A stretch of 64,000 nt of DNA from Gymnopus androsaceus JB14 (lineage: Eukaryota > Basidiomycota > Agaricomycetes > Agaricales > Omphalotaceae). A program made the translations under genes and the position numbers. The stretch lies in assembly GCA_009733575.1 (NCBI GenBank), contig ML769406.1, forward strand, positions 298,085 to 362,084, in the 5' to 3' direction. Every line of letters begins with the position of its first letter. The stretch's first letter is position 1. Positions 56,897-64,000 of this stretch are shown here, in pieces. A model generated the notes under the pieces. The model was not told the origin of the DNA, made no database searches, and saw only the letters and a program-made list of their open reading frames with translations.

Positions 56897-58259
56897 AGCG
56901 AAAGCGAAAATTGGGTGGAAAGAGGCGGGTGATGATTAGCGTGATGTACCTTCTTTTAAAGTAGCGCTACGGCAAGGGGCACCCTGACTCCATGCAATAC
57001 GCCATGGATATACATAGGTGGGAACTTTATAATAATTGGGGTTTTTCTGGGCAAAGATAAGAGTCGATGCGGATAGAGTCGACGGGTTCACATGATGGAG
57101 CTGGCAAAGAAAATAGCTGGTGTTCTGATAAAGCCTGACGGAACGCGGAAGTCGGAAATAGCTTGTTGAAATTCTGTTTTCTCTTGCGTCGCCTACCGCA
57201 AGTAGTTCGGATTGCAATGAACTGCCATTTATGCTGAGTACGTCCCGAAACGTCTTGTAAAGAGAATAGGACAAGTCAACACGTATTCGAACCAAGTCTA
57301 GGCGTACACAAGCTTCGAAACTGTTCGAATTTGGAAAAGCGTTGAGTTTGCCTGCGACTCGCGAGTCAACCGAAGAAGAAAGAGCCGTGAGTCGATAGAG
57401 CAGAACGAGCGTCTAACTAACTCCCGCGCGGCGCGGCGCGCGCTTGAACCCAGCGCTAAATAGTATCTTCTTGGAGTGGAATTGGAAGTTAACAGTGCAG
57501 TGAGACTTTCCGCGTTGTACGATTTTGAAAGTTCTCGAAGACGGGCTGTATGTCGACTACGGTTAAGATGAAACCAAATCTAGTAGTAGTACGTCCTCCG
57601 TATTCTCAATCAACCGTAGAAATTGACATTTTCTCTTTACCACTCCTTAACTTTCATGCTTATGCTTACATTTGCTTCTAGTCTGAAATTCTATTCATTT
57701 GTGTCAAATCGCCAGCGATACAGCGACTTTAGTCATTCAATCTGACTTTAGTGAAGCAGGCGCTAAAGCCTCAGCCCTCTCACCTTTGCTCCTTGAAATC
57801 TATCAATTTCATGCTGCTCTAGCGGCGGATTCTACACTAACACAACCTCCGGCTCCTGCATAAACTCCTGAACGTTCTCCTCATACGTGGGCCGGCGACT
57901 TTATTCGTATGCCCCTGCTGCTTCTACAGCTAGAATCCACATCTGGTAAACAGTACCACCCATACAAGAATGGTATGATGTGTTGCCTGGACCGGTGTCT
58001 ACTGCTACGTACACTGTGCGGTCTCTTCTGGTACCTGTGTTAGCAGACACGGCTTTATCCTTCGAAGATATTCGTACAAGCACTGCTACCTCTAGCTCCA
58101 CCAACTCTGGCGGCCCAAGTAAAGGCAAGATCACCACATTGGTTCTTTACTCGTAGCCATCGTGGGTTTGGCTGGGTTCTGTAGTAAACGCTCACGAGCC
58201 AAGGGTAAACTGGGGAGAAAGATCAGCATATGCCTGTTATTTTAGCGGATTGAGCAAAT
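56897..58259. other. upstream region and probable degraded membrane-protein sequence
   Basis: A GC-rich patch (GCGCGGCGCGGCGCGCGC) lies at about 57425. Between 57800 and 58150 Ser/Thr-rich coding-like sequence (ADTALSFEDIRTSTATSS, NSGGPSKGKITTLVL) is interrupted by stops in every frame. It resembles the Ser/Thr stalk and transmembrane start of single-pass proteins common in mushrooms, but it is not an intact gene. Confidence 0.3.
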
Positions 58260-58977
58260 ATGAGCGTGTCTGGAGCTCAGGCTGCGATATGGGTATACAG
58301 ACCAAAGAATGTGATCTGCTTCTATGGGTATGGGAAACGTCGCTGGTCTGGATCTAGGACACTCCAGGCCAAGATGATTCCAACGTCAACCTATCTTCTC
58401 CATGCCTGTTCCTTCACATATTCCCAAAATTACTTCGCCTTCAACGCCTCTACATAGCACTCTGGAAACCGTTCTCCGCTTCACAAACCTCAGTATCCCT
58501 GGTCATCGTTCGGGCGAAAATCATCGATGCGTCTACGAGAGGCCTCCTATGAACTCTCGAAGATGCGAGAAGTTGTGCCTTCAATTACGCTGACGGGGGT
58601 GAGGAAGAGATGTTTCTACTCCCGGAAGGTGCAGCTGAACACACTTCGCCGTTTTATTTGCTCAATAATACGGCCATATGAATGTCTCTTCCTCTACTCT
58701 CACTTCCCAACACTCGCACTCGGGCTCATCCTTCTCTAACGCTAGCGGGATGTTGCGCTTCGATGAGGTTTACAGTAAATTGTCCCAGGTGCAGAATAAT
58801 AGGTCCTCTGGAGGTGATTACTTCCAAACCTCCTATGAAAACTTTTCTGGAATCGCGACTCCGGATGCTGTAGGACTTGTTGCACTGAGCTTAAACGATA
58901 TCCAGAAGAGGGTCAGTGGCGCGAATGGTAGTCTCAGCCGGCAATCAAGTGCGAGAAGTAATGGTAAAGCGTAAGGA
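58260..58977 (+). pseudogene. Ser-rich hypothetical fragments, possibly the cytosolic tail of a single-pass membrane protein
   Basis: Successive short frames read PVPSHIPKITSPSTPLHSTL, EASYELSKMREVVPSITL and, at 58678-58974, MNVSSSTLTSQHSHSGSSFS, LRFDEVYSKLSQVQNNRSSG, LSLNDIQKRVSGANGSLSRQ. A heptad-like REASYELSKMREVV run recalls the coiled stretch near the end of fungal single-pass proteins. The frames are not continuous and no start is certain. Confidence 0.25.
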
Positions 58978-59686
58978 CGATGTTGGTTCTGCGTTGAGTG
59001 CTATTTAGTAAATGCTCTCCTTCGTTTTCAACAGCGAAGATGTTTTTCTTCTCCTTGATCTTTGTACTGTCATGGTACGTACGGTGAAGAGCCCTAGCTC
59101 ACCCTATCTGACAATTGATATATTACAGCCCGGTAGACACCGAAGGAGAAAGCTCGATTCTCAAATTCCTGACCGCTTCCACTATTTTCTCAGACGAATA
59201 AAAGACCTTCTCTATACCTAACGAAATGTGTCTCTCTGCTTGACACTCACTTGCGCTGGTAAATTGGAGAGGCTACTATTGGAAGCAACGTTGATTGTCA
59301 AGTGCTTTCCAACCAGTGATTTGGAACTAAATCGCAGGTGTCATGGCAAGTGTCCCCGATGTATCTACTTCAAGAGGACCCTGGCTCTTTAATGTCCGCT
59401 TGCTCAGGCTAGCTCTCAGACAGGGAATATCGAAAATGATGACTCATCCTAGTCTCATCCGGAGATGCGGCGAAAATTTACTGCAATTGGTTGAGAGTTT
59501 AGCGCTATTGGATATGCTTTCCGACTCTTTGGTGAGCTATGCCCATTACTATAATATGTACGTATATGTATTTTAACATTTGCCCTTGATCTATTTATTC
59601 TCAGGCTAATACTACAAGTTTCGTCGCACCCCCGTCCCAATCATTCACTATCCTCCCAACTCCAGGAAACATTAATTGACTTGACG
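58978..59686. other. unassigned stretch with coding-like pieces
   Basis: Plus-strand frames at 59012-59221 and 59343-59576 (LLRLALRQGISKMMTHPSLI, NLLQLVESLALLDMLSDSLV) look protein-like but match no family I know. They may be the end of a decayed gene. Confidence 0.3.
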
Positions 59687-61349
59687 ATGTCGGCGGGCCT
59701 TTCTGCAGCAGAAGAGGTCCAGACTAACCTTATACTTGGAGGAGTGGTGAGTCTCTTTTGTTGGGATCTAAAATTTGAGGACTCGGATACCAACGGTATT
59801 GAACAGGTTGTCAGCAACTACCTTTCGGTTCGTGGAAGTCTCTAATCTCGTATGAATCATTGAGCTCAAGTATTGTTATTAGTACTTAACGATGGGTATT
59901 GTGCTTCCTTCCAGTGAGTGCTTGAATATATTGATTCTCATCTTCGGCACCGGTACTTATGCAGCCTTTCACAAGCATGGTCCTATTTCTCAAAGTTCCC
60001 CGCCGATAGATGGTGGATCAAAGCCATAGTTATTCTGTGTGTCAGCATCTGCATCGAGGACACCATTGGGACTGGTCGGCATCGTCCTTGTACTCATTCG
60101 AGCTTCAAGGCTACTGATATCTTTCGCAGGTATCTGGACTTATGATTGGGCCGTCGCAAATTATGGGAGTGAGTCTCGAGAACCATTCTAATGATAACTA
60201 ACCACCCTTGCTCTTCAGATCCCGCTGTAATGGCGATCCTCCCTTGGGCGCTTCCCACCGAAGGTTTCCTCATGTAAGATAGCAGCTGCATTTGTGGTTA
60301 CAGTGTTAGCGCTAATGGTTAATTGATTACAGGCCAACGTGTGGTCTCACTGTGCAGCTCTTCTATGCGTGGCGCGTTTGGATGATGTCCATGGGAAAGA
60401 ATAGGATATTGCCGGTAGTGATAGGATGCCTCTCCATATTGGGCTGGTGTACGGGAATCTCGCCTCTCTTCATCTAGCAAATGCCTAATTGAATCTTTTC
60501 AGGTGTTCTTTGCTGGACGACACAACTTGCAGCTACACACAAGTCCATGGCGGATATCAAGCTTGCACTGTACGTGTAAAACTTACATTGACTTGTAAAC
60601 TACCTTAACCGTTAATCACCAGACCTGCGGGATACATATGGCTGGTGGGTTCCGTGTAAGTTTTCCTCTATTAAAATCGACAAGTACTTGATCTAACAGT
60701 TCAACAGAGGCGCGGATTTCGTAATCACAGGCTCTATGATTTACTACCTTGACCTCCGCTTCCGACTCATGAAACCTGAATTCTCGTCGGACAATTCTGC
60801 CAATTGGTTTCTTCGTCGACGTTTGCGTAAACTCATCGTCCGGACAGTGGAATGCAACATTCTGTCCCTTTTCACTCAAGTGGTCAGTACTAGTACGTTC
60901 AATCGTAGTAGCGTTGGATTTTATTTCCGTACGTGCAGTCTATCCTCAAGTTGAATGCTAATTATCACTTAACCTCACGTTTGCTAGTCATTCCGGATAT
61001 GACGCTGGCCAAAATTTATACATTCTCTCTACTTGTTTCTTGTATGTTCCTTCTCTCTCTCCTTCCTCAGCTCCTCAGTGTGATTATTGTTATTCCTGCA
61101 GTGAATAGTCGTCAGACTGACAGTGACCATGAGACCAGCGAAGGAGGCTCTTCATCCACCGGTAGAGAAGAAAGAGGCTTCGAGTTGACTGTTCTCCACA
61201 CCAGTTCCCTTCTGAGCACCCAGGTCTCATCTCCCGCCCAGTTAGTTTTAGGTCTTCGAATTTTGACTACGCTAAATATTCCCCCATTTAGACGGGAAAC
61301 AGCAGGCGATTTGCGATTTGGAGGGACAGACGCAGGGACCGGTGTTTAA
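59687..61349 (+). CDS. DUF6534-type membrane protein, several exons, possible frame break
   Basis: The probable start at 59687 gives MSAGLSAAEEVQTNLILGGV, then VVSNYLSYLTMGIVLPS over two introns. Next come SQAWSYFSKFPADRWWIKAI, TYDWAVANYGNPAVMAILPW, PTCGLTVQLFYAWRVWMMSM, ADFVITGSMIYYLDLRFRLM, LRKLIVRTVECNILSLFTQV and MTLAKIYTFSLLVSLNSRQ, with a Ser/Thr-rich cytosolic tail. The YxKFPADRWWIK, ATEG/PTEGF, VQLFYAWRV and NSR landmarks are those of DUF6534 proteins, a huge seven-helix family of mushroom fungi of unknown function. The join between the third exon and SQAWSYF (about 59930-59970) is one base out, so a frame break or an alternative splice site is possible. Confidence 0.65.
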
Positions 61350-62279
61350 TCATGATAAACATGACGTTCATGTTGTGTTGTCTCCAGTATGAGGTACATA
61401 GTATTGATGTACTTATTCTTACTTTCGTGTTCAGCCTTTTTTTTAGCAATTTGCGAGCTTCAATGAGCATACAAGCTCCTTACATTAATTACTACAGCTA
61501 TGATATTGATAAAATAGCTTACAATACTTACTCTGCATGTAACTCTCTAATTTCGAGGTTGAATGCATACCGGACCACCGGTGCCGGTTAAGTTGAAGTG
61601 TTGTTTTGGTTCGAGGGAACCCGGAACGAGGACTGACTGTGCACACCCAGGCCGGAGGAAATGAATGAAGTAGGCATCAGTGTGAACACAGACGGCGCAA
61701 GGCGGGCAAGGCAGGGAAATCGACAAAATCCGGCTCGGTTATCATCGGTCCGACAAGTCAAAGCTGACCATCTCAGTGCCATTTTGGGTTCTTAAATGGT
61801 TCCTGCCGTTTGGTTGTTTAGTTATTCAGATTCCTGGTAAGCATGTTCATGAATGAAACTGTCAAGCTATAATATAAATGGACAAAAAATAAGCTATTCA
61901 ACGTATTAACCAAGGGAGATCCTAAAGGTTACTCCGGTGAAATCGCTTAGCATCCCACTCGCACAGTGAGCTTTTTTGTCAGGCCTGGAGACCACCAGCT
62001 CAAAGTAGAGTGAAATTCAAATATTCAGTGAGCTAATTCCAAGCCAATCCTGGTCGCTGTAGGTCATGTCCTGTTGGTTTATCGACCATTTAATCAAGGC
62101 GCGCGCTTTAATCTCTGCGGGGCCTGCAGTTACTTCGGTACCGTTATGTAGGAAGCGAGTGGTTCTAAATATTACGAGGTCAATCAGCGCTCAAATCTTC
62201 GTGTGCACTGAATCTTAGACGCCTTTCCTTGTAGCCCCTAAATTGCCCCTAAATTTTGATTTGGACGACTCCCCTCCGA
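61350..62279. other. intergenic, no gene recognised
   Basis: Short open frames only. Nothing with a recognisable motif on either strand. Confidence 0.4.
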
Positions 62280-62436
62280 ATCAGCAAAACCTGGGTGAAC
62301 TGTGGATTGCTGTGGATTGCTGTGGGTTGCTGTACAGCACTGTACAGAAGCCCCAATACAATCCACAGAAGCCACAGAGCTGTCCAGTTCTGTACAGAGG
62401 GGGACCTTGCTGTGGGATCACCCAGGTTCTGCTGAT
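62280..62436. mobile_element. MITE of the CATCAGCAAAACC family, 157 bases
   Basis: ATCAGCAAAACCTGGGTGA and its near-complement TCACCCAGGTTCTGCTGAT form terminal inverted repeats. The interior shares a block with 39737-40400. It has no coding capacity. Confidence 0.75.
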
Positions 62437-63349
62437 GTCACCAGGCTCTCCGCCAAATGACTGTCCGTCTTTTCCTCGAATCCGAACCAGACGTCCCGAT
62501 GCCTGCTTTTTGGAGATCCCTCTATCGCGCATTCGAAAGCTATGTCTGAAGCCAGACAAATATTTTCGTTTCCTTGCTTACGCCATCCTTGCTCTTGATG
62601 GATGCTACTAATAGGCCCTCTGGAGGTGATTACTCTCAAACCGTGCAAATATTCTACGCCATCCTCTTGTGCTATCCCAATCCGAGTCCCAGTCGTTGAT
62701 AAACACAGCTTGAAGAACGTGGTGTCTATGCTTTTCACTCTTGTGAGTACTTACTTAGTTCATATAGAAAAGTTGGGCGCTTCAGAAGGTGTGCCCTTCC
62801 TCCAAAGCGACTCAAATCAAAGCGAGTCCCTGACCCTTCCTTCTACTTCAAACTCAAATCACCGATAATTCACTGTGCTTGACAGCTTATTGGGTGATTT
62901 ATCAACCATTTTCGCTCCGTCCATGAGACTGAATGCGTTGTTAAATCTTCGTTTTGTGAGCTCGCCCTTTCGGCTAGCGGGAACCCCAGAGACGATGGTG
63001 TTTGTCCATACCGGATGCTCGGCATCTGATGCCATGTATGATGTAATAAACCTTCTCAGTCTCTTGTGTAATGCCGTCTTTTTCATTGACCTCACGGATA
63101 GCAGTCAGTACTATATAATTGCGTCAAGAGTATGGATCTAGATGAGTATTGTAATCAAGATTTCTCAAGGGCTTAGGGATCGTCCTGCAACACCATTGAC
63201 ACTGAACACACTAAATTTCAATAGCCCAGCCTGCCATGCGATCGAAGTCGATGAGTACTTACCCTGTTCCTGCAAATGAATTCGAAACTCACATATGCCA
63301 TACCCATCTACCGGTATTCATATGCCGCACCCAGCTACCGTTATTAGCA
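62437..63349. other. unassigned region with a short duplicated segment
   Basis: About 33 bases at 62606-62638 (CCTCTGGAGGTGATTACT core) repeat 58797-58830. A 26-27 base tandem repeat (CATATGCC..ACCCA.CTACCG) lies at about 63292-63345. No gene is recognised. Confidence 0.4.
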
Positions 63350-64000
63350 GTAGGTTCAACTTTCTGTTGAGACGCCGTAACCTCCGGTTGAAATTGTCCT
63401 GGTACCTGAACGGACTCGGATGTATCAAGTATCAAATACCAGATTTTCGAAAAAGATACTAGCTCACATTCACTGATCCACTGGACGAACTCCTAGACAA
63501 AGACTGCGGGATGACTGTTTGAGAATCATCTTCGCTGGCCGGAAATATCTAAGTTTACAGGATCTATCAGTCAAACCAGAACGGAGAAATGACTTGCTCA
63601 CTTTCGGCTGAGAGCTCTCAAGGTTTTCCGGAGGTGCCTTTTCTTCACTTGAAAGTCCATCAGTCCCTGGTCCTTCTTGGGATACTTTCTGGTTCAGATT
63701 CTCCTGCGTCAACGCTACCGAGGAAATGGATTGCTTTGAAGGGGTATCAATCTAGTAGAGACTTCAAATTGAAGCTTTGGCAAGGTCATATGTTCAAATC
63801 TCACGTTGGTCTTTAAATTCGAAGTATCGACCAATGGCCGTCTCTCAGACGAATCATTTAACGCTTGCACATTGGGTGTCTGTTGCTTGGGTAGGTCAAT
63901 GGAAGGTGGGATTCCAGCCTAGAATCAATCTTCAGCCCAAGGTGTTAAGTATGACTCCGAAGCAATGCTTCACCTTCAATATGGATCTCGGAGCGGCCCC
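63350..64000 (-). CDS. low-complexity hypothetical protein, 5' end beyond the window
   Basis: Minus-strand exons with good splice borders read AAPRSILKAGIPPSIDLPKQ, QTPNVQALNDSSERRPLVDT, DTPSKQSISSVALTQENLNQ, EEKAPPENLESSQPK, SEDDSQTVIPQSLSRSSSSG and VPGQFQPEVTASQQKVEPTA. The composition (Ser, Gln, Pro, Glu) suggests a disordered, possibly regulatory region. No domain is recognisable in the part seen. The first exon and any folded domain lie right of base 64000. The 3' limit is approximate. Confidence 0.4.

Noticed and set aside
57420..57445. GC-rich GCGCGGC run as a CpG-type promoter element
   Set aside because: Isolated, far from a supported start codon, and without known meaning in fungi.
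1..64000. CRISPR arrays, bacterial operons, rRNA genes or a viral insertion
   Set aside because: No regularly spaced repeats, ribosome-binding sites, rRNA signatures or viral hallmark genes were seen. The window is consistently fungal nuclear DNA.

Overview
This window is fungal nuclear DNA, most probably from a mushroom-forming basidiomycete (Agaricomycetes). Genes are split by many 45-60 base introns with GTRNGT-type donors. The protein families present (basidiomycete NACHT proteins, DUF6534 membrane proteins, MCT-type and Dal5-type transporters) are typical of that group. The species cannot be told from the sequence.

Layout. 1-1,615: edge of a decayed mitochondrial carrier and an intact unknown gene. 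2,240-7,651: an intact, atypical cytochrome P450, a frame-broken NACHT (NLR-like) gene on the opposite strand, and a truncated second copy of the P450 3' half, which together bracket the NACHT gene. 7,666-9,593: a frame-broken MFS transporter. 11,563-15,337: a secreted SMP-30-like beta-propeller (broken) and a probable HNH-nuclease-like gene. 15,338-27,940: gene-poor DNA surrounding one intact PCL-type cyclin. 27,941-32,993: a GH5 glycosidase and an intact NatC auxiliary subunit (NAA35/Mak10). 33,794-51,000: a three-copy array of an MCT-family transporter, reshaped by transposons. 51,099-56,896: two convergent permease genes, NCS1 and Dal5/ACS type. 57,000-64,000: a DUF6534 membrane gene, low-complexity fragments, a MITE and an incomplete gene at the right edge.

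The most interesting part is 43.5-51 kb. The third transporter copy can be aligned to copy 2, so its interruptions can be placed to the base. One interruption is a 1,912-base Helitron-like insertion between A and T. It has a 3' hairpin and carries pieces of two unrelated housekeeping genes, UDP-glucuronate decarboxylase and the mitochondrial Fe-S factor Isa2. The other is about 4.4 kb of transposon-rich DNA, in which a hAT-like element with an exact 8-base target duplication sits inside an older one with its own exact 8-base duplication.

The cyclin, the NatC subunit and the unknown gene at 860-1615 reconstruct without any frame break, and the P450 is open throughout. Nearly all transporter, NACHT and secreted-protein genes carry single-base frame disruptions. 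This is either genuine decay of accessory genes or uneven sequence quality, and reads would settle it. Frame breaks were inferred by hand from frame continuity and recalled family motifs, not by alignment software.
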